Below are positions 1-8,580 of a stretch of DNA of 64,000 bases, piece by piece (within the stretch, counting starts at the first letter, position 1; every line of letters begins with the position of its first letter). The notes beneath the pieces are model-generated. The model did no database searches and was not told where the DNA came from. It worked only from the letters and a program-made list of their open reading frames with translations. Made by a program: the position numbers and the translations under genes. Source of the stretch: Chitinophagaceae bacterium BSSC1 (GTDB lineage: Bacteria > Bacteroidota > Bacteroidia > Chitinophagales > Chitinophagaceae); contig NKJC01000004.1 of assembly GCA_002256435.1 (NCBI GenBank), forward strand, positions 124,001-188,000, in the 5' to 3' direction.

Positions 1-1121
1 ACTGTGCGGGTAAGACTATCACGCCCGGGTTTGTAGATACGCACGCGCATATGTGGCCTTTCTGGGGTATGCACAAAGACAATATTTGGATCTATGCTGC
101 TAACCTGGCTTATGGTGTAACTACCACCCGTGACCCACAAACTGCTACCACCGATGTACTCACTTATGGAGACATGGTAGACGCTGGTCAAATTCCTGGT
201 CCGCGCATTTACAGCACTGGTCCTGGTGTTGGTTTCTGGTTGTATAACCTTACAAGTTTGGATCAAACCAAAAAGATCTTGGAGCAGTATAGCAAGTACT
301 ATAAAACCCAATACATTAAAATGTACTTGACTGGGAATAGACAAGCTAGACAATGGATTATCCAGGCTTCCAAAGAACAAAAATTGATGCCAACTACTGA
401 AGGTGGTTTAGACTTTAAATTGAACATGACCCATATGTTGGATGGCTATCCTGGTATAGAACATTCATTGCCTATTTTCCCCTTGTACAAAGACCTAACC
501 AAGAGTTTGGCAGCTAGTAAAACTGCGTTGACCCCAACTTTGATTGTGTCTTATGGTGGACCTTGGGCAGAGAATTTTTATTATACCACCGAGAGTCCTT
601 TGCATGATCCTAAATTGAACCATTTTACCCCTTATGAAGAACTACACGCCAAAGCCGCTAGACGCGCTGGTTCCTTGGGTGGATGGTTTACCCCAGAAGA
701 CCAGGTATTCCCCAAACACGCGCAAGGGTTGAAAAGCTTGGTAGAACAAGACGGTCTAGTAGGAGTGGGTAGTCATGGCCAATTACAGGGTCTGGGGTAT
801 CATTGGGAAATGTGGAGCATTGGTAGTGGCGGCATGAAACCTTTAGACATGCTGAAAACGGCTACCATTCTTGGTGCAACAGCCTTGGGTTTAGACAAAG
901 ACTTGGGTAGTATTGAGTCTGGTAAATTAGCAGATTTAGTGATTATGGATCAAAATCCATTGGCCAATATTCGCAATACCAATACCATCAAATATGTGGT
1001 GAAAAATGGCCGTCTCTATGAGGGCAATACCCTTGACGAAATTTATCCAACACCGCGCAAGCTTGACACAGGTTCTTGGACCAAACCAGTACCTGTTGTG
1101 AATACGCCGGTGAAGCAATAA
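1..1121 (+). CDS. Amidohydrolase family protein, C-terminal part (5' end outside window)
   Basis: The reading frame is open from base 3 to the TAA at 1119-1121, so the gene starts upstream of the window. The first visible residues include the metal-binding H-x-H of the amidohydrolase superfamily (VDTHAHMW), so most of what is missing is an N-terminal beta-sandwich or a further N-terminal domain. The C-terminus has the typical closing segment of these enzymes, GSIESGKLADLVIMDQNP, followed by a strand reading YVVKNGRLYEG. Such enzymes hydrolyse C-N bonds of peptides or cyclic amides. In Bacteroidota, similar proteins are often fused behind a TolB-like propeller, but that region is not visible here. 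The substrate cannot be told. Identification to superfamily is secure. Confidence 0.85.
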   Translation, partial: CAGKTITPGFVDTHAHMWPFWGMHKDNIWIYAANLAYGVTTTRDPQTATTDVLTYGDMVDAGQIPGPRIYSTGPGVGFWLYNLTSLDQTKKILEQYSKYYKTQYIKMYLTGNRQARQWIIQASKEQKLMPTTEGGLDFKLNMTHMLDGYPGIEHSLPIFPLYKDLTKSLAASKTALTPTLIVSYGGPWAENFYYTTESPLHDPKLNHFTPYEELHAKAARRAGSLGGWFTPEDQVFPKHAQGLKSLVEQDGLVGVGSHGQLQGLGYHWEMWSIGSGGMKPLDMLKTATILGATALGLDKDLGSIESGKLADLVIMDQNPLANIRNTNTIKYVVKNGRLYEGNTLDEIYPTPRKLDTGSWTKPVPVVNTPVKQ

Positions 1122-1157
1122 GATTTGAAGGTAATTATCATAAAAGAATTTTACAAG

Positions 1158-1180
1158 AGTATATACTTTAAGTGTATACT
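1158..1180. promoter_or_regulatory. Imperfect palindrome, candidate operator of the toxin-antitoxin pair
   Basis: Two 11-bp arms, AGTATATACTT and AAGTGTATACT, face each other across one base and match at 10 of 11 positions. The palindrome runs into the -7 box at 1177-1184. A bound ribbon-helix-helix antitoxin dimer here would block transcription, which is the usual autoregulation of such pairs. The sequence symmetry is seen; the function is inferred. Confidence 0.55.
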
Positions 1181-1184
1181 TTTG
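1177..1184 (+). promoter_or_regulatory. -7 promoter box TACTTTTG of the toxin-antitoxin operon
   Basis: This is a perfect match to the Bacteroidota -7 consensus TAnnTTTG, 13 nt before the antitoxin ATG. No good -33 element is visible at the expected distance. Confidence 0.6.
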
Positions 1185-1197
1185 TAAAAATTCTGGT

Positions 1198-1428
1198 ATG
1201 AAAACCCTTTCATTAAAATTGGACGATGAAACCTTTGAAACCGCAGAAGCCATAACTGCTGAGCTTAAGCTGGCAAGGAATAGGTATATCAACGAGGCTG
1301 TGGATTTGTATAATCGGTTTAATCAAAGAAAACTGCTTAAAAATAAGCTGGCTAAGGAGTCAAAACTTTCTAGTAAAGAATCAATGAATATGCTCCATGA
1401 ATTTGAAAAATTTGTGGATGAAAATTGA
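1198..1428 (+). CDS. Ribbon-helix-helix antitoxin (MazE-like partner of MazF/PemK toxin)
   Basis: A 76-residue protein. The start MKTLSLKLDDETFETAEAI and the two helices after it look like a ribbon-helix-helix DNA-binding fold (residues about 1-45). The charged C-terminal tail, rich in Lys and Glu, would be the part that binds and neutralises the toxin. The stop codon lies 11 nt inside the following toxin frame, so the two are translationally coupled. The palindrome over the promoter fits autoregulation. The class is inferred from size, fold and partner rather than from a close homologue. Confidence 0.7.
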   Translation: MKTLSLKLDDETFETAEAITAELKLARNRYINEAVDLYNRFNQRKLLKNKLAKESKLSSKESMNMLHEFEKFVDEN

Positions 1429-1753
1429 ACAATATGATATTTGGCTAGCCAATTTGAATCCTTCAAAAGGAACGGAGCCTGGTAAAACCAGACCCGTAGT
1501 AGTGGTACAGACCAATTTGTTGAATGATTTACATCCTTCCACCATCATTTGTCCCATTACTAGCAATGTGCAACCACAAATTGAACTTTTAAGAGTTCAT
1601 TTAAAAAAGCCACTTGATCAACCCAGTGATATTTTGGTTGACCAAATCAGGGCCATTGATAATAAAAGGTTGATTCAAAAATTGGGCAAATTGAATCAGG
1701 AGCAAATTCGCAAACTCAATCAGAATTTGGTTGTTGTTCTAGATTTAAATTAA
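1418..1753 (+). CDS. mazF: MazF/PemK-type endoribonuclease toxin
   Basis: About 111 residues from the ATG at 1418. A start at 1397 is possible but would lie deeper in the antitoxin gene. The N-terminus has the PemK/MazF signature: IEQYDIWLANLNPSKGTEPGKTRPVVVVQ contains the conserved loop with G-x-E-x-G-K-x-R-P, where the arginine is catalytic. TIICPITSNV forms the next core strand and DQIRAID the conserved acidic-arginine segment. MazF family toxins cut mRNA at short sequences and arrest growth when the antitoxin is lost. The gene overlaps the antitoxin by 11 nt. The cleavage specificity cannot be predicted. Confidence 0.88.
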   Translation: MKIEQYDIWLANLNPSKGTEPGKTRPVVVVQTNLLNDLHPSTIICPITSNVQPQIELLRVHLKKPLDQPSDILVDQIRAIDNKRLIQKLGKLNQEQIRKLNQNLVVVLDLN

Positions 1754-1776
1754 TTCCTTATCAAAGATTAAACCAA

Positions 1777-1811
1777 CCTGACGAATTAATTATATTTCCT
1801 GACGTATTAAT
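1777..1811 (+). promoter_or_regulatory. Tandem direct repeat with 21-bp period, upstream of the AraC-type gene
   Basis: CCTGACGAATTAAT at 1777-1790 is repeated as CCTGACGTATTAAT at 1798-1811, with one mismatch in 14. A period of 21 bp equals two DNA turns, as expected for two protein subunits bound on one face. It lies 60-95 bp before the start of the AraC-type regulator. The repeat is seen; the operator role is inferred. Confidence 0.4.
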
Positions 1812-1871
1812 AAAAATCATTAACTTTATTTAGGCTAATTTGCAACCCCATTTTGCAACTTAATTATTTCT

Positions 1872-3110
1872 ATGCAGCAACTGGCAGATTGGTATTTTGC
1901 TTTAGTTTTTTTTGTAACACTCTTGGGCTTTTTAGTCTCTGGAATACTTTTCTTTGTCAATAAAACAGATTCATTTATTTCTAAGTTATTGGCCGGTTTT
2001 ATGGTTTGCATTTGCATCATGGCCCTGAATAGTGAGTTGATGATGACTAAATTCTTTTTGAATCAACCGCATTTGTGGCGTGTTGCATTTATTGCTTCAT
2101 TTTGTTTTCAAGCCTTTGGATACCTCTATGTTAGGTCTGTTTTAGAACAAGCGTATAAGTTTAAAAAATGGGATTTTTTGTTGTTTTTCCCTGCTGTTTT
2201 TTTCACTCTGACCATTGTTCCATTTTATTTACAAAGCGCCGCTGAAAAATTGGTCTTGATCCAGCAAATGATTAATAACACAAGTTTAATTTCTAGGGAA
2301 CCAGAAAGTGTTCTACCGCTTGGAACAGGCCCTTTGGCCAGGGCCATTTTTGGGATTACTACCAGCACTGCACAATATATCATGCTTTATAAATGGAAAC
2401 GCAAATTGGCCATTTCATCAGTTAACCAGCGGCAAAATTTAATCACCTATAAATGGTTGTTTTATTTTACTACTTGTATGGCAGCACTTTATGTGGTGGC
2501 GTTTGGGCTAATTGCATTTCAGCTTACGGTATATTTCAGCATTTGGCATACTGTAATTTTTGCCATCAGTTTTACCATTTTGTTCATCATTGTGTATTTG
2601 TTGAAAAACCCTCATATCCTTTATGGCATGACAGGTTGGTTGCAACAAGTCACAATTCCTGCAACCAATGTAGATGACAAAATGGCTTCCTTACTGCAAA
2701 AGACTTTGGAAGAAATACCAAGATCAAGTTTAACCATTGAACAAGGATTGGCCTATAAATCTTTGTTGGAAAACCATTTTCAAGAAAACAAACCCTTTCT
2801 TAAAGGTGGCTATACCATGGGAGATTTGTCTAGAGAACTCTCTATACCATCGCATCAGCTATCTGCTTTTATTAATCAGGAATACAGCAAGAATTTCAAT
2901 GAGCTAATCAATAATTATAGAGTAGCGTATCTGGAAAATCTGGTTGCAGTTAATCCCGAATACCTACACTATACATTGGAAGCATTGGGTCAGTTGGCAG
3001 GGTTTAAATCAAGAGCGTCTTTTTATGCTGCTGTAAAAAAGAAAACTGGTCTTACTCCAGCAGCCCTTTTTGGCCCTAAGAATACAGAATCTGCTGTTGT
3101 TCTGTCCTGA
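1872..3110 (+). CDS. Membrane-embedded AraC-family transcriptional regulator
   Basis: A 412-residue protein. The first 250 residues form about seven hydrophobic helices, for example residues 8-29, 38-55 and 66-82, followed by a C-terminal AraC-type DNA-binding domain with two helix-turn-helix units (about 300-400). The domain includes YTMGDLSRELSIPSHQLSAFIN and a final segment AGFKSRASFYAAVKKKTGLTPA, which matches the AraC signature. A regulator anchored in the membrane probably senses an envelope or extracellular signal. The gene sits 91 bp upstream of a secreted sulfatase in the same direction, so control of sulfatase expression is a reasonable guess. The ligand is unknown. Confidence 0.82.
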   Translation: MQQLADWYFALVFFVTLLGFLVSGILFFVNKTDSFISKLLAGFMVCICIMALNSELMMTKFFLNQPHLWRVAFIASFCFQAFGYLYVRSVLEQAYKFKKWDFLLFFPAVFFTLTIVPFYLQSAAEKLVLIQQMINNTSLISREPESVLPLGTGPLARAIFGITTSTAQYIMLYKWKRKLAISSVNQRQNLITYKWLFYFTTCMAALYVVAFGLIAFQLTVYFSIWHTVIFAISFTILFIIVYLLKNPHILYGMTGWLQQVTIPATNVDDKMASLLQKTLEEIPRSSLTIEQGLAYKSLLENHFQENKPFLKGGYTMGDLSRELSIPSHQLSAFINQEYSKNFNELINNYRVAYLENLVAVNPEYLHYTLEALGQLAGFKSRASFYAAVKKKTGLTPAALFGPKNTESAVVLS

Positions 3111-3201
3111 TTTTCAAAATTGCTACATATCTGGGGCTTGGAAAATCTTTACCCCAAACATGATGGAATAATTTTATACCCTTCCATAAAACTATCATGT
3201 T

Positions 3202-5604
3202 ATGAAATTATTTACCATCAAGTCCTTGCTGATTGGTACAGTTGCCCTGGTATCCTTGGGTGCTGATGCTCAGCAAGCCCCTCCAAAATTTAATGGAGTT
3301 GTCAAGTTGGATGTAAGGGATTCTAAACCCGATTGGGCCCCATACATTCGCAAAAAAGCACCAGCTGGTTCTCCCAACATTTTATTCATTTTGTACGATG
3401 ATACCGGATTGGGTGCTTGGTCTCCATATGGCGGAAGAATCAGTATGCCCACAATGGACAAACTGGCAGCAGACGGTTTAACTTATACTCAATGGCATAC
3501 CGTAGCCCTTTGTTCACCAACCCGTTCTTGCATCAATACTGGTAGAAACCACAATTTGAATGGAATGGGCGCCATTACCGAAGGTGCCAACGGGTTCCCA
3601 GGATACTCTTGCCAATTACCAGCGGAAGCTGCTACCATGGCACAAATCTTAAACGACAATGGTTGGAGTACTTTTTGGTTGGGTAAAGACCACAACGTTC
3701 CTGAAACAGATTTGTCTGCAGGAGCCAACAAAAGTCAATGGCCTTTGCAACAGGGTTATGACCGTTTTTATGGATTTATTGGTGGTGAAACCAACCAGTT
3801 TTATCCTGATTTAACAGAAGATAACCACGCCATTGAGCAGCCTTATGGTCCTGAAAAAGGATACCATTTGTCAAAAGACTTGGCGGATCAAGCCATTAAA
3901 ATGATTGCTGACCAAAATTCAGCCAATCCTTCAAAACCTTGGTTTATGTGGTATTGCCCAGGTGCTAACCACGCGCCACACCAAGCTCCCAAAGATTATA
4001 TTGCCAAATACAAGGGCAAATTTGACGATGGTTATGATGCTTATCGCAAATGGGTATTGCCAAGGATGATTGCAAAAGGCATTTTACCAAAAGATACCAA
4101 GTTAACAGATTTCAACCCCATGCCTGCTGATCAAGCGGCACCTGGAGACTATGTTAGACCTTGGGACAAGCTTTCTGCTGATGAGAAAAAATTATTCTCA
4201 AGACTTTGTGAAGTATACGCCGCTTTCTCTGAATATACAGACGTGCAAATTGGTCGTATCATTGACCACTTAAAAGCAACTGGTCAGTATGATAATACCG
4301 TGATCATGTATGCTGCCGATAACGGTGCTTCTGGAGAAGGAAGCCCAAGTGGTTCCGTAAATGAGAACAAATTCTTTAACGGATATCCTGATGAATTATC
4401 TGAGAACATGAAATTGATCAATGAATTGGGTGGACCAAATACTTACGAGCACTATCCTACAGGATGGGCTGCAGCATTTTCTGCTCCTTTCAAAATGTTC
4501 AAACGTTATGCCAACTATTCTGGTGGAACAGCAGATCCATTGGTAATTTCATGGCCTAAGGGTATTAAAGCCCGTGGCGAAGTGCGCAACCAATACCACC
4601 ACGCGGTGGATATTGTTCCTACTATTTTAGAAATTGTTGGATTGGAAATGCCAAAAGTATACAAGGGTGTTGCCCAATATCCTTTGTCTGGGGTTTCTAT
4701 GAAATATAGTTTTGATGCCAAGCCTGATGCACCTACTCAAAAACACGTGCAGTATTATACCATGCTGGGAACCCGTGCTATTTGGCAGGATGGTTGGAAA
4801 GCGGTGGCTGTTCACGCACCACTAACTAGTAAGGGTAAATTTGATCAAGACAAATGGGAACTCTATCATACCGATGTAGATAGGGCAGAAGCAACTGATT
4901 TGGCTGCTCAATATCCTGAGAAATTAGAAGCTTTGAAAAAGCTTTATACAGCAGAAGCCGAAAAGAACAATGCCTTCCCATTAGATGATAGAAGTGCGGT
5001 TGAAATCTTGGGTCTGGATCGTCCAAAAGAAGAAGAGGATCGCGATAGCTATACCTATTATCCGCATACCAGTTCTGTTCCAGAAGCAGTAGCAGTAAAC
5101 GTACGTGGTAAGTCATTTAAGATTATTGCCAATGTAGAAATAAAAGACGCCAATGCATCTGGAGTAATCTTTGCACACGGTTCTAGATTTGGTGGACACA
5201 GTTTGTTTATCAAAGACCATAAACTCTATTATATCTACAATTTCTTGGGTATTACAGAACAGAAATTAGTGTCTACCACACCAATTACTCCTGGCAAATA
5301 CACATTTGGAATGGAGTTTACCAAAGAAAAAGCAGGAGAGCATAATGAGTCAATTGGTACAGCTAAATTGTACATCAATGCAAAGTCTGTTGCAACTACC
5401 TCTATGAGAGCTCAGGTAGGTAAATTTACCTTGGCTGGAGACGGTCTTTGTGTAGGTTATGATAGTGGTGACCCAGTTAGTAAATTGTACAAATCTCCTG
5501 GTGATTTTAAAGGTGGTACTATTTCTTTTGTAACCGTAAGTACTGGAAAAGAACAGTATAGCGATTTGCAAAAAGACGCTCAAAGAGCTTTTAGAAAAGA
5601 ATAA
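3202..5604 (+). CDS. Secreted type I (formylglycine-dependent) arylsulfatase
   Basis: An 800-residue protein with a signal peptide cleaved after about ADAQ (residue 24). The sulfatase domain starts with NILFILYDDTG, whose two Asp residues bind Ca2+. It carries the formylglycine motif C-S-P-T-R at residues 104-108 followed by TGR, so the cysteine form needs FGE/anSME maturation. Later, YAADNGASGEG supplies the second metal Asp-Asn pair. The C-terminal 180 residues form an additional beta-rich domain. Family members remove sulfate from aryl or carbohydrate sulfate esters in the periplasm. The length and the N- and C-terminal parts resemble large bacterial arylsulfatases rather than polysaccharide-utilisation exosulfatases, and no glycoside hydrolase or SusCD pair is adjacent. 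The substrate is unresolved. Confidence 0.92.
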   Translation: MKLFTIKSLLIGTVALVSLGADAQQAPPKFNGVVKLDVRDSKPDWAPYIRKKAPAGSPNILFILYDDTGLGAWSPYGGRISMPTMDKLAADGLTYTQWHTVALCSPTRSCINTGRNHNLNGMGAITEGANGFPGYSCQLPAEAATMAQILNDNGWSTFWLGKDHNVPETDLSAGANKSQWPLQQGYDRFYGFIGGETNQFYPDLTEDNHAIEQPYGPEKGYHLSKDLADQAIKMIADQNSANPSKPWFMWYCPGANHAPHQAPKDYIAKYKGKFDDGYDAYRKWVLPRMIAKGILPKDTKLTDFNPMPADQAAPGDYVRPWDKLSADEKKLFSRLCEVYAAFSEYTDVQIGRIIDHLKATGQYDNTVIMYAADNGASGEGSPSGSVNENKFFNGYPDELSENMKLINELGGPNTYEHYPTGWAAAFSAPFKMFKRYANYSGGTADPLVISWPKGIKARGEVRNQYHHAVDIVPTILEIVGLEMPKVYKGVAQYPLSGVSMKYSFDAKPDAPTQKHVQYYTMLGTRAIWQDGWKAVAVHAPLTSKGKFDQDKWELYHTDVDRAEATDLAAQYPEKLEALKKLYTAEAEKNNAFPLDDRSAVEILGLDRPKEEEDRDSYTYYPHTSSVPEAVAVNVRGKSFKIIANVEIKDANASGVIFAHGSRFGGHSLFIKDHKLYYIYNFLGITEQKLVSTTPITPGKYTFGMEFTKEKAGEHNESIGTAKLYINAKSVATTSMRAQVGKFTLAGDGLCVGYDSGDPVSKLYKSPGDFKGGTISFVTVSTGKEQYSDLQKDAQRAFRKE

Positions 5605-5617
5605 TTTTTAAAACTTA

Positions 5618-5663
5618 ACGCAGCAGCAATTTGTTATTTGATAAATTACTGCTGCGTTTTTTT
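5618..5663 (+). terminator. Rho-independent terminator after the sulfatase
   Basis: The 5' arm ACGCAGCAGCAATT pairs with AATTACTGCTGCGT (one mismatch), followed by a run of seven T. Confidence 0.85.
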
Positions 5664-5681
5664 ATTTCCAATTAATTATAA

Positions 5682-6170
5682 ATGAATATGAAAAAATTAT
5701 TTGTAGTAGCCGCTATTCTGATTGCTGGAACAAGCTTTGCGCAATCAGGTGTAAAAGAAGATATTGCCGTGATTCAAAGTTTGTATGGCAAGTCAAAACA
5801 AGAACTGGTTCAGACATACATGAAATTGCAAGAACCTCAGTCTTCTGCCTTTGCTACCATTTATGAAGACTATGAAATCAAACGCAAAGAATTAGGGAAA
5901 CAACGCATGTTATTGATTGCTGATTATGCCAATAGTTTCACCACTTTGACTGATGAAAAAGCAGACCAATTAGCCAAAGACGTTTTAAAAAACAATATGG
6001 CTTTTGAAAAACTATACAGCAAATATTATGGCAAAGTAAAATCTGCTATTGGTGCTATTAACGCGGCCAAATTTATCCAATTGGAAAATGCTTTGCATAC
6101 TGCCATTCGAGCAGAAACGCAAAACGAATTGCCCCTGATTGGAGAAATGGATAGAAGCAAAAAACACTAA
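5682..6170 (+). CDS. Small secreted protein of unknown function, helical
   Basis: A 162-residue protein starting with the signal peptide MNMKKLFVVAAILIAGTSFAQ. The remainder is predicted alpha-helical and rich in Lys, Glu and Gln, for example KQELVQTYMKLQEP and KRKELGKQRMLLIADY. It looks broadly like periplasmic Spy/CpxP-like or DUF-type helical proteins, but no diagnostic motif is visible. It lies between two terminators, so it is probably a single-gene transcript. A promoter may lie in the short A+T-rich gap 5664-5681, or expression may come from read-through of the sulfatase terminator. Confidence 0.7.
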   Translation: MNMKKLFVVAAILIAGTSFAQSGVKEDIAVIQSLYGKSKQELVQTYMKLQEPQSSAFATIYEDYEIKRKELGKQRMLLIADYANSFTTLTDEKADQLAKDVLKNNMAFEKLYSKYYGKVKSAIGAINAAKFIQLENALHTAIRAETQNELPLIGEMDRSKKH

Positions 6171-6184
6171 TTCCCCCCTGAATT

Positions 6185-6217
6185 AAAAAAATGCCCCGAG
6201 TAATCGGGGCATTTTTT
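6185..6217. terminator. Bidirectional terminator between the secreted protein gene and argS
   Basis: The perfect 9-bp stem ATGCCCCGA / TCGGGGCAT has a 4-nt loop. It is flanked by A-runs on the left and T-runs on the right, so it can end both converging transcripts. Confidence 0.85.
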
Positions 6218-6238
6218 ATGCAAATCTTGCAATGGAAT

Positions 6239-8023
6239 TTACATTCTTTCCGGCACCTGAATACCCAATAAAGACATACCTGTTTTGAGGATTTGTGCAG
6301 TGAGTGCAGATAATTGTAAACGCAATATTTTTTTCTCTTCTGATTCTGCATTACCAATAGACAATTGGTTATAGAAAGTATTAAAGGTCTTGGCTAGTTC
6401 AAATACATAAATAGCAATCTTAGAAGGGTCATGTTCTATAGCCGCTTCTTCCAATACAGAAGGAAAGATTTCTTGTTGTTTGGCTAGCGCCATTTCTAAA
6501 GGAAGTAGTTCACCACCAACTTCAATAGTTTGCCAGTTGGCATTTTCTTGCTTGCGCAAAATGCTCTTGATCCTAGCGTGCGTGTATTGAATAAAGGGTC
6601 CTGTGAAACCATGAAAATCAATACTCTCTTCTGGGTTGAAAATCATTTTCTTTTTAGGGTCTACCCTCAACAAGAAAAATTTCAAAGCCCCCAAACCAAT
6701 GGTATCATAGAGTTCTACTAGTTCTTCTGAATTAAAGTCTTTTACTTTTCCAAGCTCTTCTGTTTTCTGCTGCGCGATGTTAATCATAGCGTCTACCAGA
6801 TCATCTGCGTCTACTACGGTTCCTTCACGGCTCTTCATTTTACCAGTGGGTAATTCCACCATACCATAGCTCAAATGGAAAATGCCATCTGCAGCGGGAA
6901 TCCCTAATTTTTGACAAATCAGTTTTAAAACCTTGAAGTGATAATTCTGTTCATCACCCACCACATAAATGCTTTGGTCAGCATGAAACTCTTGGTTCTT
7001 GTGAACCGCTAGTCCAATGTCTTGGGTAATATAAACGGATGTACCGTCTTTGCGTTGTACCAATTTTTCATCCAAACCATCGGCTGTTAAATCAATCCAA
7101 ACCGAACTATCTTCTTTTTGATAAAATACTTTTTTCTCTAGACCCGATGCAACCAAATCCTTACCCAATAAATAGGTATTAGACTCATAATAGGTTTTGT
7201 CAAAATCACTTCCAATGCGTTGGTAAGTGGCGTCAAAACCTTCATAGACCCATCCATTCATATTGCGCCAAAGTTCCATCACTTCTGGCTTGCCAGCTTC
7301 CCAGTCCAATAACATGGCCTGAGTAGCTTTCATAATGGGGGCTTCTTTTTCAGCTAATGCAGTTTCCATTCCACCTGCAACTAAATCCGCTACTTCTGCT
7401 TTATAAGCGTCATTGAATTTTACATAATAGTCTCCCACAAAATGGTCACCCTTCATATCCGTACTCTGTGGAGTAGCACCATTGCCATATCGCTGCCAAG
7501 CAATCATGCTTTTACAAATATGAATCCCTCGGTCATTCACAATACAAGTTTTGGCAACCTTGTATCCATTGGCTTTTAAAATTTCAGCAATACTCCAGCC
7601 CAAGAAATTATTACGTAAATGACCTAAGTGTAAAGGCTTATTGGTATTGGGAGAACTGTATTCTACCATCACGGTTTGGTTGCGTGGCTCGTGTAAACCA
7701 AAACCAGTTTTGCCTTGAACGCTTTGTAAAAAACCCAACCAATAAGCATTGGCAATACTCAAGTTCAAGAATCCTTTGATCACATTAAAACCACTAAATA
7801 GTTCTGGATGATCCGCCACTAGGGCAGTACCCAATTCCTGACCCAGGGCATCTGGTGATTTTTTTAATTGCTTTACAAAGGCAAATAATACCACGGTATA
7901 ATCCCCTTCAAATTCGGGTTTGGTGGCATTGACTAAGACCTGTTCTATATTCAGTTCTACACCATACAATTGCTGTATGGAGGTTACGGTGGCTGCTTTT
8001 ATTTGGGCTACTACACTATTCAT
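6239..8023 (-). CDS. argS: Arginyl-tRNA synthetase
   Basis: A 594-residue class I synthetase that charges tRNA-Arg. The N-terminal Add1 domain covers about residues 1-110. The HIGH-type signature appears as NKPLHLGHLRN, and the KMSK-like loop as GKMKSREGTVVDADDL. The C-terminal DALR anticodon-binding domain is helical and ends GIQVPERM, the typical end of ArgS. I chose the ATG at 8023 (MNSVVAQIKAA) over an upstream ATG at 8053, because a perfect -7 box lies between them at 8042-8049 and family members begin near this point. The gene is divergent from the GtrA gene. Confidence 0.97.
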   Translation of the reverse strand: MNSVVAQIKAATVTSIQQLYGVELNIEQVLVNATKPEFEGDYTVVLFAFVKQLKKSPDALGQELGTALVADHPELFSGFNVIKGFLNLSIANAYWLGFLQSVQGKTGFGLHEPRNQTVMVEYSSPNTNKPLHLGHLRNNFLGWSIAEILKANGYKVAKTCIVNDRGIHICKSMIAWQRYGNGATPQSTDMKGDHFVGDYYVKFNDAYKAEVADLVAGGMETALAEKEAPIMKATQAMLLDWEAGKPEVMELWRNMNGWVYEGFDATYQRIGSDFDKTYYESNTYLLGKDLVASGLEKKVFYQKEDSSVWIDLTADGLDEKLVQRKDGTSVYITQDIGLAVHKNQEFHADQSIYVVGDEQNYHFKVLKLICQKLGIPAADGIFHLSYGMVELPTGKMKSREGTVVDADDLVDAMINIAQQKTEELGKVKDFNSEELVELYDTIGLGALKFFLLRVDPKKKMIFNPEESIDFHGFTGPFIQYTHARIKSILRKQENANWQTIEVGGELLPLEMALAKQQEIFPSVLEEAAIEHDPSKIAIYVFELAKTFNTFYNQLSIGNAESEEKKILRLQLSALTAQILKTGMSLLGIQVPERM

Positions 8024-8041
8024 CTTAACATTTTCGGAGGA

Positions 8042-8049
8042 CAAAGCTA
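8042..8049 (-). promoter_or_regulatory. -7 promoter box TAGCTTTG of argS
   Basis: The minus strand reads TAGCTTTG, a perfect TAnnTTTG match ending 18 nt before the chosen argS start. It supports the start at 8023. Confidence 0.6.
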
Positions 8050-8079
8050 ACAAATTAAGGCCTACCTTCGCCGCGGTAA

Positions 8080-8580
8080 ATGCGAAAGCTGCACGAAAAT
8101 ATACGTAGCCTGATTCTCAGTGTTGTGGACTTCTTCTATCCGTTCTTCCGCAAACTCATGCCCCTACAAACCTTTAGGTATGCCGCTTGTGGCGGATTTA
8201 ATACGGTTTTAGACATTAGCTTATTTTTTGTTTCTTATAATTTTATCCTTGACAAACAACCAGTGCATATTGGATTTTTAACCATTGGACCGCATATTGC
8301 CGCCTTTCTGATTGGCTTTATGGTTACTTTTCCCATTGGATTTTATTTGAGTAGGTACGTGGTTTTCCAAGAAACATCGGTTAGAAAAGCCAAGCAACTG
8401 GCCAAGTATTTTACGGTAGTTTTTGGTTGTTTATTACTCAATTATGCTTTTCTGAAATTGTTTGTAGACCTTTTTGGATGGTATCCCACCCCCAGCAAAA
8501 TCTTGACCACTGTTTTTGTAGTGGCCTTCTCTTATGTGAGTCAGAAGAATTTTACTTTCCGGCCACAACAGGGGAATTAA
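8080..8580 (+). CDS. GtrA-family membrane protein
   Basis: A 166-residue protein with four hydrophobic helices after an amphipathic N-terminus. The first helix region, FRYAACGGFNTVLDISLFFVSYNF, carries the GtrA-type pattern. The final segment YVSQKNFTF matches the conserved N-F-x-F end of the family. GtrA-like proteins are thought to flip polyprenyl-phosphate-linked sugars for cell-envelope glycosylation. A dolichol-phosphate-mannose-synthase-like enzyme encoded at 22.6 kb could supply such a lipid-linked sugar, although the genes are far apart. A near-consensus -7 box, TACCTTCG, lies at 8063-8070. The last 29 bp overlap the 3' end of the convergent beta-helix gene. Confidence 0.85.
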   Translation: MRKLHENIRSLILSVVDFFYPFFRKLMPLQTFRYAACGGFNTVLDISLFFVSYNFILDKQPVHIGFLTIGPHIAAFLIGFMVTFPIGFYLSRYVVFQETSVRKAKQLAKYFTVVFGCLLLNYAFLKLFVDLFGWYPTPSKILTTVFVVAFSYVSQKNFTFRPQQGN

